From Takakia lepidozioides (lineage: Eukaryota; Streptophyta; Takakiopsida; Takakiales; Takakiaceae), in the NCBI GenBank assembly GCA_030704615.1, contig CM060731.1, positions 84,858,756 to 84,922,755 on the forward strand: DNA of 64,000 nt. Direction: 5' to 3'. A model generated the notes under the pieces. The model made no database searches, was not told the DNA's origin, and saw nothing but the letters and a program-made list of their open reading frames with translations. Positions 9,247 through 20,074 of this stretch are shown here, one piece after another. A program made the translations under genes and the position numbers. How positions within the stretch are numbered: the stretch's first letter is position 1; every line of letters begins with the position of its first letter.

Positions 9247-9603
9247 TTGGCTGTGGCACCTTATTGTAGACACAGGCTGTATCAAGCAATCAATCAAATT
9301 GCCCAGGAGACAGGAAACACAGACCTGAACAGCAAGGTGACCAGTTATAATGTGAAGCCGGAAGGGCGAGAAACAGTCATGGACTTTGATGATTCTATGC
9401 CAGTAATCCAATTGAGAATTGGAAGCACAGAACTAACTGATGTACTGATAGATGGAGGCTCTGGAGAAAATATCATGACAGACCAATTAAGAAAGAAGCT
9501 TGGTCTAAGTAACATGAAACCAGCCCCATTTACAGTAACAATGGCAGATCAAAGGAGTGTACAGCCATTGGGATTGATAAGAGGAGTCAAGATACAGATA
9601 TAG
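9247..9603 (+). CDS. Gypsy retropepsin-like fragment
   Basis: This 118-codon frame contains VIQLRIGSTELTDVLIDGGS followed by GENIM and a GLIRGVKIQI strand, the layout of a retroviral-type aspartic protease with D-G-G instead of D-T-G, as is usual in some plant gypsy lineages. It ends at a stop at 9601-9603, and the same protein continues in the frame from 9607 with SLLLGRPWLKQARVFHDW, typical of the second half of the protease. It forms the left end of a + strand gypsy fragment that runs to about 10770. Confidence 0.7.
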   Translation: MAVAPYCRHRLYQAINQIAQETGNTDLNSKVTSYNVKPEGRETVMDFDDSMPVIQLRIGSTELTDVLIDGGSGENIMTDQLRKKLGLSNMKPAPFTVTMADQRSVQPLGLIRGVKIQI

Positions 9604-9606
9604 AAG

Positions 9607-10176
9607 ATGATCTTTATGATCACAGTAACTGTGTTGAAGATGGATGAAGTCATGGAGGCTTACTCCTTATTATTGGGACGTCCGTGGCTGAAACAGGCCA
9701 GGGTATTCCATGACTGGAATTTTCAGTTACTAACCGTGCATAATGGGATGCACGAGATACAAATTATCACAAAGAAATCTAGTAGATTACCTGCTACGAG
9801 AAGACCTCAAGGGGTCAGAGAGTATGACTGGAGAGGAGGACTGGATGAGGAGCAGGAAGCTACCCTGTTTGCTGCACACCCAGAGTGGGAGCAGGTTGCA
9901 GAGATGCGGCTGGAAGGCCTAAGTTGTTTAAGAGGTATCTGCTGTGGTGTAGTGTCAGCAACACCAATTGAAGAGGAAACCAGCAGTTATCCATCACATT
10001 TCTATGAAGAAAGAGAAGGAGAAATGGAAATCCTAGAGGAACCAGCCACTGTGAGTTTACAGGATGAAGTGGTGACTGGTTGGACAATCACAGCTGATGA
10101 GCAGGTGAGGGAAGTGAATGTGGGAACTCAAGAGGAACCAAGGATGGTGAAGGTAGGAGCTGATTTGGAGCCATAA
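9607..10176 (+). CDS. Gypsy polyprotein, protease end and spacer
   Basis: The segment begins with the LLLGRPWL motif that closes retropepsin domains, then a Glu-rich spacer of ~130 residues with no recognised domain, ending at a stop (10174-10176). The next frame (10198) continues directly with reverse-transcriptase sequence, so this stop is probably a mutation inside one original polyprotein. Confidence 0.65.
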   Translation: MIFMITVTVLKMDEVMEAYSLLLGRPWLKQARVFHDWNFQLLTVHNGMHEIQIITKKSSRLPATRRPQGVREYDWRGGLDEEQEATLFAAHPEWEQVAEMRLEGLSCLRGICCGVVSATPIEEETSSYPSHFYEEREGEMEILEEPATVSLQDEVVTGWTITADEQVREVNVGTQEEPRMVKVGADLEP

Positions 10177-10197
10177 TTCTTTGAAGAAGCTAAGAGT

Positions 10198-10770
10198 TTG
10201 TTCATCAAATACAGAGATGTATTTGCTTGGAGCTACGAGGATCTAAAAGGGATACCACCTGAGATCTATCAGCATAAGATTGAACTGGAACCAGGATCAG
10301 TACCAATCAAGCAGGCAAGGTACGGAATGAATCCCAACTACGCACAGAAGGTTGGAGAAGAGATCAAGAAGTTGGCTGAGGCTAAGTTTATATACCCAAT
10401 AGAGTATACAACATGGTTGTCACCCATTGTGATAGTTCCCAAGAAGAATGGTAAACTAAGAGTTTGTGTGAACTACAAGAAGCTGAATGCTTGTACGAAG
10501 AAAGATCCTTCCCCTTGCCATTCACAGAAGCAGTATTGGACACTGTGGCAGGCCATGAGATGTACTCATTCATGGATGGCTTCAGTGGTTATAATCAAGT
10601 GCAAGTAGCAGAAGAAGACCAAGGAAAGACAGCTTTCATCACAGACTGGGGTGCTTATGCATACAAAGTCATGCCCTTTGGATTTTGTAATGCACCAGCA
10701 ATCTTTCAGAGAGTAAATCTTTTCATGAGTATCTGGATGATTTCATGCAGGTGTTCTTGGATCATTTCAG
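10198..10770 (+). pseudogene. Gypsy reverse transcriptase, N-terminal half, frameshifted and truncated
   Basis: FAWSYEDLKGIPPEI and PIVIVPKKNGKLRVCVNY are the standard opening motifs of a gypsy reverse transcriptase. After a frameshift near 10510 the protein continues as MDGFSGYNQVQVAEEDQGK and FGFCNAPAIFQR in the frame of 10464, and after another near 10715 as YLDDFMQVFLDHF. Sequence identity to this element stops near 10770, where an inverted chromovirus leader begins. RNase H and integrase are missing. The AT-richer codon use differs from the GC-rich chromovirus at 61-64 kb, so these are separate families. Confidence 0.75.
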
Positions 10771-10845
10771 TGTGTCTTGCCCGACCCCATGATGAGGCCG
10801 ATCCCAAGGACGATCGCATACTGAACTCTAAGCTCTGATACCAAG
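10770..10845 (-). mobile_element. Inverted chromovirus leader and gag start with primer-binding site
   Basis: Read on the minus strand this matches 61493-61565: TGGTATCAGAGC (bases 10843-10832), the leader, and the first gag codons up to GGTCGGGCAAG. TGGTATCAGAGC is the usual plant primer-binding site, complementary to the 3' end of initiator-Met tRNA. The element is cut after about 75 bp and joined to the plus-strand gypsy fragment. Confidence 0.85.
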
Positions 10846-11570
10846 TGTCGCGCACCTCACTTCGGTAAGCTCCCCTTCAAGTCATAGTTACTCGCTTTGA
10901 TGCGCGCGCCTAACTCCCTAACTGGCCGCCGGGCCAACTCGGAGCTTCGGCTGCTCACCGGGACATAACGGTCCCCTTTACTCCACCACAAGACCCTCTC
11001 CCAATTTGGGCCTAGTGGAAATTCCTTTTGGTCGATGGCAGTCCGGAATAGCTCCCCACACCTTGGTCGCTTTCCGGCTCGCACGCTTACTCACTAGTTT
11101 TTGGACACCAACAGGCTTGCACCGTTCTTGGGGTTACTACTCCCTATATATACTTCTGTGACTGTCCGCGGGGGCTTCACAAACAACCATGCCATTTTAT
11201 GGCGAACCACCACGAAAACCCTCGATTCCCGGTGATGAGTCGCGGTGAGTCTTGGCCCACCCACCACGGTCCCATTGGACCGTGATGAGTCCCAAGAATC
11301 CCCACGACTCCCACCACAAGGTCTCCGCCCCCATGGTGAGTCCTATGCCACCCCCACTAAGTCCCACTAAGCTACCACCACCCCTTGTGGAACCACCCCC
11401 ACCGCAACCCGGTGTGCGGGGCTCCACCTAGTGAGCGCCTCCGCCTCCTTGAGTGCCTTGGGCACTCAAGGGTGTTTCAGCCCCCGCAACTAATGTTGCC
11501 ACTGCCCCCACCACAGGGGCAGCCCCTCACGTGTCCCGACCCCTTGCCCTCAAGGTAAAGGGCCGCGACA
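10846..11570 (-). mobile_element. Chromovirus LTR, complete, minus orientation (725 bp)
   Basis: On the minus strand the LTR starts TGTCGCGGCCC (11570) and ends GTGCGCGACA (10846), so the ends form the inverted 7-mer TGTCGCG/CGCGACA with canonical TG...CA. The two bases between its end and the primer-binding site fit a plant LTR element. Most of its length (10846 to ~11430) matches the plus-strand LTR at 60905-61490. Sequence corresponding to the first ~130 bp is missing there. No target-site duplication can be tested because only one end is flanked by unrelated DNA. Confidence 0.85.
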
Positions 11571-11899
11571 CACATGGTAGACGGTTTCTCACACACACTA
11601 AAAAACCTGCTCCCTTGGGATATGTTCATATGCTCTATCCCAACAGAGGGATGGAATGGGTCAATGCCAAAGGTCTCATCAAAGAAGCTTTGGAATTTTT
11701 TGAACAGCCTGGGTTATGCCTATTGCTTGATGATGTTGTGTTTGGATGGACTTACCACAAGCAGTGTAATCTGGAATACTACCACCTTGCTTCTGTCTTC
11801 CGTAACTTCAGTTTCTCACAGGATATGACACCCAATCATCCATGTCTATGTGAAAGCACCAATAGGTTTAAAAATTTCGCGACAGTGATACACTGGTAG
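11571..11899 (+). pseudogene. Upstream part of the reverse-transcriptase gene
   Basis: The frame that starts upstream inside the LTR enters unique sequence after 11571 and reads EWVNAKGLIKEALEFFEQP, YYHLASVFRNF and HPCLCEST before a stop at 11897-11899. The next frame (11908) continues with HVRTIDLTIIRHHGLRKLF. A C-x-C pair followed shortly by a GHV/HVRTxD-like segment commonly precedes the palm of Penelope-like and related reverse transcriptases, so both frames were probably one protein. The 5' end is cut off by the chromovirus LTR at 11570. Confidence 0.5.
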
Positions 11900-11907
11900 A
11901 ATTCCAC

Positions 11908-13626
11908 ATGCCTGGTGACTCTCACACTCAACATGTACGAACAATAGACCTCACCATTATCCGACATCATGGTTTGAGAAAGCTATTTGGGCTAGGTATG
12001 AATCATATCCCTTTGAGAAAAACTTTGCTGAAAGAGATAGTAGAGGAAGTATCTCTAGCTTTTTGGAAAACATGTGAAATACTGGATGTATCAAAATCCG
12101 ATCCCTGGGTATCTGAATGCCATGAATGGCTCAAGCAAACCTGCTGGGACAGATTAAGGAAAAAAACATACAAGGGACACTTCTCGCAACACGAGAAGAA
12201 TCCCCTTGAGATGGCGGATGCCCAAGACAAACTAGCTTGGCTTCGAAGTCATCTATATATGTTAGGCTTGGACAAAGCTAGCAATAATGTATGTTTCATG
12301 TGTGTGACGCATATCAGAACACAAGCTTTTCATAGGCTGATGGGTAAGGATTTTAAGCCATGCATCAAAAATGAGGTATGGACTCCATCCACAGAAATCA
12401 AGAATTCCTTGACTAATGAATTAGAAAGGATGATTCCTGAACTGTCCACTGAAATTTCTGATCTACCATATATCATGGGGATCTATAAACTACACAAGAA
12501 AAAATACCGGTGGATCACTAATGCCCACAAGTGCATTTTTAGTGGGCTAGCAAGTTTACTTACTTGTGCCACTATGACTCTTTTACCACTTGTGAAAGAG
12601 TGGGTAAAAATGAAGCTGGACACTTATGAAAAATTCTTTAAGGTCTCTACGTCTATGTACTGGATCAGCATTATGGACTTTACCTTGAATTTACCTGACA
12701 AGGTTCATAACATATTTGTGGCCGACATCACCCAATGCTATGAGAATATACCCTTGACAGGAGAGGATAACCTAGCTGCAGCCATTGCTTATGTGATTAA
12801 AATTGCCTTTAAGCAATACCACGCATCTCGACCTAGGTCCCAACATGTTTTATGGATCCAAACAAATGAAGGAAAATTTGGGAAGTGTAGGTGGGGACCT
12901 ACTTCCCCTAAACCTGGCAGTTGGATCGAGCTGTCTGAAGCAAGGTTGCTCGAGCTCCACGGCTGGTTGATGTTCCACTGCTTCGTAGCTTTGGGGGACC
13001 GGGTATGGCAGCAAATATCAGGTATCCCTATGGGCTTTTCTTGCTCACCTTTATGGTGCAATATATATTTTTTATCCTATGAAATCCGGTTCATCTTAAG
13101 ATTGGCTACACTCGGGGAATTACAGCTGATGGCAAAGTTCGAATCAGCTTTTCGTTACATTGATGACATATGCTGGCTTAATGCAGGAAATGCTTTAATG
13201 TTTCTGGATCCCTCAGCTGATAGAAGTAGTTCCAATCCATGGTGGATATATCCTTTGAATGTGGTCGAAATAAAGCCTGAAATATTGAGAACCAGATCTG
13301 ATTCTCAAAACGAAGGTCTGAAAGCTTGTTTTATGAACATCCAGTTATCAGTTGTGAATGAAGAGAGAGGTGAATTCCACTTCCAGAAATATGACAAGAG
13401 AAGAGCTATTCTCTTCTCATATACCCAATACATCCAGTTCAGGTCAAACCGACCAGTGAACCAGTCTTACAACGTGGTGATATCTCAGGCTATACCCATA
13501 ATGTATATTTCCAGTACTACTAAATCTGCGTGGAAAGAGTGCGGGATTCTGATTGACACCTTAGGAAAAAATGGCTTCAAAACTGACAAGTTGCTGCGAA
13601 TATTACTAAGGCTCCTTGAAGAATGA
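11908..13626 (+). CDS. Reverse transcriptase of Penelope-like or RVT type, endonuclease not seen
   Basis: A 572-codon open frame, the longest in the first half of the window. Palm motifs are recognisable: IMGIYKLHKKKYRWITNAHK (motif 2/A0 region), VADITQCYENIPL (catalytic Asp at residue 273), SGIPMGFSCSPLWCNIYF (GIPMG from residue 372) and FRYIDDICW (YIDD, Asp at 419-420). The KLHK box and GIPMG-xxCSP pattern are closer to Penelope-like elements than to LINE or gypsy enzymes. No GIY-YIG endonuclease, RNase H or integrase follows the thumb before the stop. In green-lineage Penelope relatives the endonuclease can be N-terminal, and here that part would have been removed by the LTR at 11570. The catalytic residues look intact. 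Confidence 0.7.
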   Translation: MPGDSHTQHVRTIDLTIIRHHGLRKLFGLGMNHIPLRKTLLKEIVEEVSLAFWKTCEILDVSKSDPWVSECHEWLKQTCWDRLRKKTYKGHFSQHEKNPLEMADAQDKLAWLRSHLYMLGLDKASNNVCFMCVTHIRTQAFHRLMGKDFKPCIKNEVWTPSTEIKNSLTNELERMIPELSTEISDLPYIMGIYKLHKKKYRWITNAHKCIFSGLASLLTCATMTLLPLVKEWVKMKLDTYEKFFKVSTSMYWISIMDFTLNLPDKVHNIFVADITQCYENIPLTGEDNLAAAIAYVIKIAFKQYHASRPRSQHVLWIQTNEGKFGKCRWGPTSPKPGSWIELSEARLLELHGWLMFHCFVALGDRVWQQISGIPMGFSCSPLWCNIYFLSYEIRFILRLATLGELQLMAKFESAFRYIDDICWLNAGNALMFLDPSADRSSSNPWWIYPLNVVEIKPEILRTRSDSQNEGLKACFMNIQLSVVNEERGEFHFQKYDKRRAILFSYTQYIQFRSNRPVNQSYNVVISQAIPIMYISSTTKSAWKECGILIDTLGKNGFKTDKLLRILLRLLEE

Positions 13627-14080
13627 ACCTTTCCTGGTGTGCACTTCCAGATTGCTGATCTGGTTAACATGCTCAAAGGTAAGCACTACCTTTATCAACC
13701 TAAATGACTTCAAAGCTTGATTTCATTATGCTTGTTCTAATTACCCGGCTTGAATAAGGGATAGCTTGATAATCCTTTATGGTACACCTTCCGAAGGATT
13801 AGCTAATGAGCAGGGAGAGATTACCCTTTGGAGAGGAGTCTGGTATGCACTCCCTTACGGGGTGAGTGCATACCACACTCACTCCGTAAAGGCTTGCCAT
13901 ACCAGGGGTTGGTTGGTGGGATTCCCTCTCTCTCCCTCGCATAGGTAGGAGAGAGACAACTTCTCCATGCCGCGTGTTGCGCAACAACAAAGATCATTCG
14001 GAGAATCCTCCTTTGCAGGGGAGTCCTCAATGCAACACCCCACCCCTGCATCCCATGCATTGAATGCCCTGGTTCAGGAG
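13627..14080. other. Intergenic stretch with an elaborate foldback
   Basis: No gene is visible. Bases 13841-13906 form alternative hairpins: GGTATGCACTC (13842-13852) pairs with GAGTGCATACC (13864-13874), while CTTACGGGGTGAGTG pairs, with one mismatch, with the CACTCACTCCGTAA segment just downstream, and TGGTATG pairs with CATACCA at the edge. Confidence 0.6.
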
Positions 14081-14935
14081 AAGCCCGTGGTTCCGGATGT
14101 GGAAGAATCGGTGTGCGCCAGTGAGGTCTGGCATATAGAACGCACCAATATTGTTGGGTCTAGAGTGAAATGTAGTGCAATCAGGGCCATCGCATTTCAA
14201 AATTGCACATTACTAATATCCAGAGGCATTGCAAGGACTCCGGCTCCCACCTTCACAGGTTTGTTTCGGCCATTCGGACAAAGGGAGGCAAAGAATCACA
14301 AGTTCTGGTTCTGCGCCAATGAAGTCCTGTGGGAGGTGCGTGAATGGGACAGAACGAGCTTCGGTGATCATGAAGCCTCCTCTACCAAACATTTGGCCAG
14401 TAAAGGTGGGGACGAATCTGATGAGTCATGAGATTGAAATGTTGGAGAATGCAAGACTTCCACCTTGCAAGATGCCCCACTATCCGTACATGTGCTTTGA
14501 AACCTGGTAGTTCTTGAGTGCTTCCTCCTGGAGCAGATTTTGCACCCCACCAAACGAAATGGGAAGGTGGTTCGACAATTCCCTCCAACTGCTGACTTTA
14601 GCAAGGTGGAATCTGCAAGAATGCTTCATGCTTGACTTGCAGGTATGATGGAGGTTCCGCATCCGGGATATGGTCGGATGTACACAATAATCACATCAAA
14701 ATCTGTTTTGCAGGACAAGGCGGCCTACGACATTACAATTCAATTTTTTCATGTGTCCCGATTTTGTTCGCATGTCATCGACTGATCTTGGACAAATAGG
14801 GAAATTCGTCCCATGCAAACACTTGTATTACATATTTTTGAAGATGATGGTTTTATCCCAAACGAGACTTTTATATGCACCAAGCCACTATGAGTTACAA
14901 TGAGGTTGACACACTTCTGCAGCGGGATAGTAGCA
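14080..14935 (+). pseudogene. SWIM-type zinc-finger family remnant, copy A
   Basis: Several frames together resemble the copies at 21960-22850 (minus) and 47370-48125 (plus). Recognisable pieces are TPAPTFTGLF and HKFWFCANEVLWEV (about 14250-14340), VKVGTNLMSHEIEMLENARL (about 14405), VPHPGYGRMYT (about 14655) and KFVPCKHLYYIFLK (about 14808). The last piece, with an upstream Cys, is the C-x-H end of a SWIM-like zinc finger, as found near the C-terminus of MULE-type transposases and related plant proteins. Stops and frame changes separate all pieces, so this copy is dead. Confidence 0.5.
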
Positions 14936-15104
14936 TATAGCGTAGGATTTCTTGGGCATTGCACAACTTACTTACCGGCTGCAGTCCAGTGTTTGTTGTA
15001 TGCTTTATTGGAACAGATGAGGCTGTAGGGGAGGCTGCAAATGCACTATTACTTTCATTGTATGTTTGAAGATCTTTCTTTGTGCTCAGTCACTTTTCCC
15101 CCCA

Positions 15105-16840
15105 CCTTGTGGAGAGAGAGGGAAGATATACATGTCATGTCAAGACATGGACAAGACCGCTAAGGTCATTGTCATTGAAAGACAAAACAGCCCTTTACAG
15201 GGCACCATCTAACATTCCCTTTCATGTTTACAATCTCATTTGAATACCCCATTACATTTCAGGGTCTCTGAAAAAACAGGGCGGGAGGGTGGGATTCCAA
15301 GTCATTCATATCATGAAAGCACCATAGTATGCATCATCATCTCAAAAAATCCTTTCAAACTCATTTCAAAAGCCAGATTGCAGGTTTGGTTTGAAGATGA
15401 TGTTTTAGAACCAAGATATAAGCAATATTCTTAAAAAGGAAGAAGAAACAACAGGGTAGAGCCCCCTTAAGCAGGTATAGGCCTGGAATGGTATTTTAAG
15501 GCCTCATAAAATAGTTCTGCCAAGGTGAAAGAGCAGCTCAGAAACCCCTGTTTGTTATCAAGCCATGAAACCAAAATGATATGAGGGCTTTGAAGAATGT
15601 GTGTTATCTATCAAAGCCTATCCTTTTGATCCATCAGAGTCATACCAAGAAGTTTCATTTCAGAGCCAAGTATCAAGGCAGTCAGAGTAATAACTGCTAT
15701 TTTGTATCCTTGTATCCTTCATAGCTTAACTCCTACACATGCAAATGTGGTTGTAAAAAACCAGAAACAAGGGTAAGGAGAGAAGCAGATCCTCATTGGA
15801 GCCATCTTGGAGCAGGTCTGAAGCGGCATGGTGGCAGTTTGAAACAGCAGATGGCATCAGCAGCATAGGCAACAGCAGAATCCACATTTGCAAGAACAGG
15901 AGCTGCAAGCTTTCAAGAAATCAAGACAAGTGAAGACCCTCACCTGTGCCCGTCCCAAAAACCACCACATAGTGATGTCTGTTAGTGAGGATGCAACAGG
16001 TAAGTGGCAGGTCTTCACAGTTGTTATCCATGTCAGTGTTGAATTCTAAAGCAAGTACAGATCACAATTCAAGCAAGGGTAAACTCAAAAAACCTTGAGT
16101 GTTTGTGGTATGCCCTGCACCATGGCATCCAACAGATCGTCTCCAACAGAACGCAATCAGAGTAGAAGCGTTCACAGATAGAGAATGGCTCATACACAAA
16201 GAGAGAGCAACATGTAATCTGTAGATAAATAGGGATAGAGTACTTCCCAACAAGGAGTAAAAGCGCCGCTGCAAAATAAAGAACCATGAGTTTCTGATCA
16301 AAGCGATCACCGCTTTGTCGTCTGCCAGAGAAGAATTTTTTTAACCACCAATGCGCATCCCAAGAGCCAGCCATCACGAGTACCATGTAGCAACAGGGGA
16401 GCAGGTTTATACGGCGCATCATCAAGGTTCACTGAAGCACGAGTTCAGTGCTGTGAAGTGTGTTGGCCTGCTTAGGGCACAACTTCCCGATTTTTCATCC
16501 AGGGTGGATGAAAAATCACATTTTACCAAGAGAAGCACTTAGTCAATGGATGACATCCAATAGAAATGTATCTCTTAGGGTTATGGTATAGGCTTAGGTT
16601 TAATAACTGCCATCATTTATGATGGTAGTTTTATTATTCTCTTGGATTTTAAAATAGGTAACCATTATTTATGTAGATCATCCAGTTTAGATGAAAGAAA
16701 TAGATGGTAAATCAAGCTTTATGTACATTAAGTTTCATCACCCTATAATAATATCATCCAGATTTGGATGAAAAAGGCTGGGATGAAAAACTAAATAACC
16801 TCAAAAGGTTAAGGCCAGATGAAATCCAAAGATTTATAGA
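15105..16840. repeat. Non-coding repeat block A
   Basis: The block opens with GATATACATGTCATGTCAAG, GGTCATTGTCA and GGGCACCATCTAACA, the same opening as block B (16860) and, more diverged, block C (20090). Later landmarks shared with block B are a CCTCACCTGTG..GTTAGTGAGGAT module (15935-15990), AACAGGGGAGCAG (16393) and a segment beginning TTTTTCATCC followed by TTAGGGTTATGG near 16490-16600. No convincing open frame exists; only short minus-strand frames occur. It could be a long LTR or the untranslated part of a large element. Confidence 0.55.
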
Positions 16841-16844
16841 GGGA

Positions 16845-19555
16845 GAGGGAGAGAGGGAGATAAGATATTCATGTCATGTCAAGACATGGACAAGACCCAC
16901 TAGGGTCATTGTCAATTAAAGACATAAACAACCCATGATAGGGCACCATCTAACACTTCCAGTCTTGTCATAGCATACCAAGTGACTACACCCATTCAGT
17001 CATGATAAAACAGGGTGGGAGAGCGGGGTTTGTTCATGTTCAGATTCCTGACATGTACCCAAGTGACCCTCTTGCACAATACAAGTTAAATTGCAGCCTC
17101 AGATTATATCATCCATAATTATCCACAAGATATGTATCATGCAAGATATCATGGGCATGTAAGAACAACTTGCCACATTATAGATCCAAGATATGTATAC
17201 ACAGGTACCTTGAAGTGACCCAAAACATTCACCATGCAAGGCTCCATGGGTAGGTAAGAACAACCTGCCCTACTACAGATTCAGGGTATTACATACAAGC
17301 ACCTTGAAGGACCAGCCTGCAATTTACCAGATTTCAAACATGCAACCAAGTAATCTTCTTGGGCATGATAAAACATATTGCAGCTTCGCTCTTTGCCATT
17401 TGTAGGTACCCCAAGACATGCATCATGCAAGGCTCCTTGGGTAGGTAAGAACAGCCTGTCCTACTATAGATTCAGGATATGTTCATACAAGTACCATGAA
17501 GGACCAGCTTGCAATTAATCAGATTTCAGGCATGCAACCAAGTAAACTTCTTGGGCATGACAAGCCTGCCATAGTACAGATTCAAGACATGTATACACAA
17601 GCATCTTGATGGACCAGCCTGCAATTTATTAGACTCCAAACAAGCAACCAAGTGACCCACTTGGGCATGACAAGACAAACTGCACCTTCATTCTACACCA
17701 TGTATAATTGCCCCAAGACATGCATCATGTAAGACATTTTGGCATGGAAGAAAGGCCTGCCATGTTACTGCTTCAAGATATGGACACACATACACTTTGA
17801 GTGCCCGAGACCAAGCCCACTTGGCCAAAAAATAATAAATCATACATTGCAGGTGGCTGGTCTGATGGCAAAATAAGGCAAATAATCACTGGCAAAGGTC
17901 CAGTAGAGCTTACCACCATTGTTTTCCAGGAGGCTTATGCCAAGTTTTGCCAATAAAACCTCACTATGCTCCATTCCACACCAAATCCAGGCCTGAAAGA
18001 GGCCTGTCATTGCCTTATCAGGCTGCCATCTTTAAAAACAGGGCCTTCTCATCCTTAGAACCTAACAACCATTGATGCCTTTACCCATAAACCAGAACTC
18101 CGCTTTTAAGGCCAAAATAGTACCTAGTTTAAAAATCCACAGGCAATGCTATCAAAGATTCAAGACAAGGTAAGGTCCAGATGCTGGGCTTCAAGAGACA
18201 AGCCTACCAGGCCGAAGTGCTCCATCAAAGGCAGCAAAACATAAGTCAAAAGTAAGCATCAGCATGCCAAACCAGGAGCAAGCGGGCCGAAATCGGGGCT
18301 GCAGGCAGCAGCTAAGTCAGGACGCCATACACAATAGGTTCCCTTTGCCCACATCCTTATCTGCAAGCTTAAGAGAATTCAAAGCAAGTATGGATCCTCA
18401 CCTGGTCCTATCACAAGCCCCCACAAAAACCAACAGGTTAGTGAGGATTGTGGAACCCCAGGTGAATCACAGACCCCTGTCATCGATGTCAACTAAGAAC
18501 CTCAAAAGCAAGAGAGAAAGACATAAAGCAAAAGGAACCCTAATCACCAAAAGCACCTTAAGCGATTGGGGAAGATAACTGTGCGCCATTGCCACCAGCA
18601 AGCCACCTCCAGCAAAGCTAAGGAGAAGTGAAGCATACAAGCACTCTTGCTAGGTTTAAGAACGGAGAGAGAGATACTTCCCAACACAAGCGCTAAATTA
18701 AAAGCCAGAGGAGGGAAAGAGACGATGCATTCACAGCATTATCTCCCGCCTGTGAGAAGAGACAAAACGTCGCCATTGCGCATCCCCAGGAGATCGTCCA
18801 ACATGGGTACGATGCAGCAAACAGGGGAGCAGCAAAACACAGACGCCATAACTCTCATCCCGCGAGCTCAGAAGCACGAGCAGTGCTTCTGACGGCGGGA
18901 GAGACACCCTAGGGCTCATGCCCAATTTTTCATCCGTGCAGGATGAGTAATCAATACCATTTTTCGAAACCCGACGGATGTCATCCGTAGGTTATAGGGC
19001 AGGGGTTAGGGTTTCATTCCTTAATTTACCATAATTAAGGGTAATTAATCATTAGTCCAGGGCCATCATAAGCTGCATATTTCATCTGATTCAGATGAAA
19101 AAATCAATAATTTCATCCGTTGGAGAAAGTTCGTCAGTAGGATGGAAAAACAGTAAATAACATCCAAAGCATCGGTTTCACATCCTAACAGGTAATTCAA
19201 CATCCCAAAAAAAAAGCCTCATCCAGTACGGAAAAAAACCATTAAAGAGGAATGAACGAATTAATATCCTGCTATTTTTCATCCGATATGGATGGAAAAA
19301 AAAATACATAGGATGCCGGTGTCAACCCCTACAGAGGTAATTCCTCATTCTCTGGTGACTCATCTGGTATGGATGAAAGTCAATAAAAGAGGAATGAAAA
19401 AATCATAGACTCAGTTTAGAGATAATTTAGTGTTCACCCAGGTAATTTATCCGGTATGGATAAAAAATTGTTATAGGGCGGGTGAAAAAACTATTTAGAG
19501 TCCATCCGGTATAGATGGAAAAACAGGGAAAAAAAAACACTGATAAAACCAGCCA
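16845..19555. repeat. Non-coding repeat block B
   Basis: This block starts with the same 130-bp opening as block A. It contains internal near-repeats every 150-250 bp with CAAGTGACC, CTTGGGCATGACAAG and GACATGCATCATGCAAG (about 17040-17760). The module at 18380-18480 reads, on the minus strand, GATTCACCTGGGGTTCCACA and GATAGGACCAGGTGAGG, and is clearly related to the satellite at 32.5-41.4 kb. Bases 18920-19520 carry several TTTTTCATCCG and GGATGAAAA inverted units. No gene was found in these 2.7 kb. Confidence 0.55.
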
Positions 19556-19559
19556 ATTC

Positions 19560-19721
19560 CAAGGAGGGAGGGAGAGAGAGGGAGAGAGAGGGAGAAATGA
19601 GGGAGGGGGGGGGGCGATAAAATAAAAATGGTTGCTCTTTTTCTTTTTTTCTCCCTCATCTCTCCCTCTCTCTCTCTCCCTCTCCCTCCACATCCTGACG
19701 GGCCAGAGGGAGAGATGAGGG

Positions 19722-19808
<87 letters not shown>

Positions 19809-20070
19809 GAAGGAAAAAAAAAAAAAAAAAAAAAAAAATGGGGGGGGGGGGTTTGACTGAGCAGCCGTTGCTCAGTTACTCCACCCACCACCTTCTTTTT
19901 ATTTTTCCCCCCCTCAACACTCCCTCTCTCTCCCTCTCTTCCTCTCTCTCCACATCCTGATGGAAATAAAAAAAAACCATAAGGTAGGGGGGGGGAGACT
20001 GAGAAGCAGCACGGTCTGCTGTTGCTGAGTCCCCGCCCCCCCGACCTTCTGGTTTTTTTTGTTTTTGTGA
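19560..20070. repeat. Simple-sequence tract: (GA)n, poly-A, poly-G
   Basis: A (GA)n run occupies about 19723-19806, preceded by GGGA-rich and CCCT-rich tracts and followed by A and G runs. The segment TCCACATCCTGA occurs at 19687 and 19950 beside CT-rich DNA, so an imperfect duplication is likely. All open frames here are simple-sequence artefacts. Confidence 0.9.
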
Positions 20071-20074
20071 GCAG

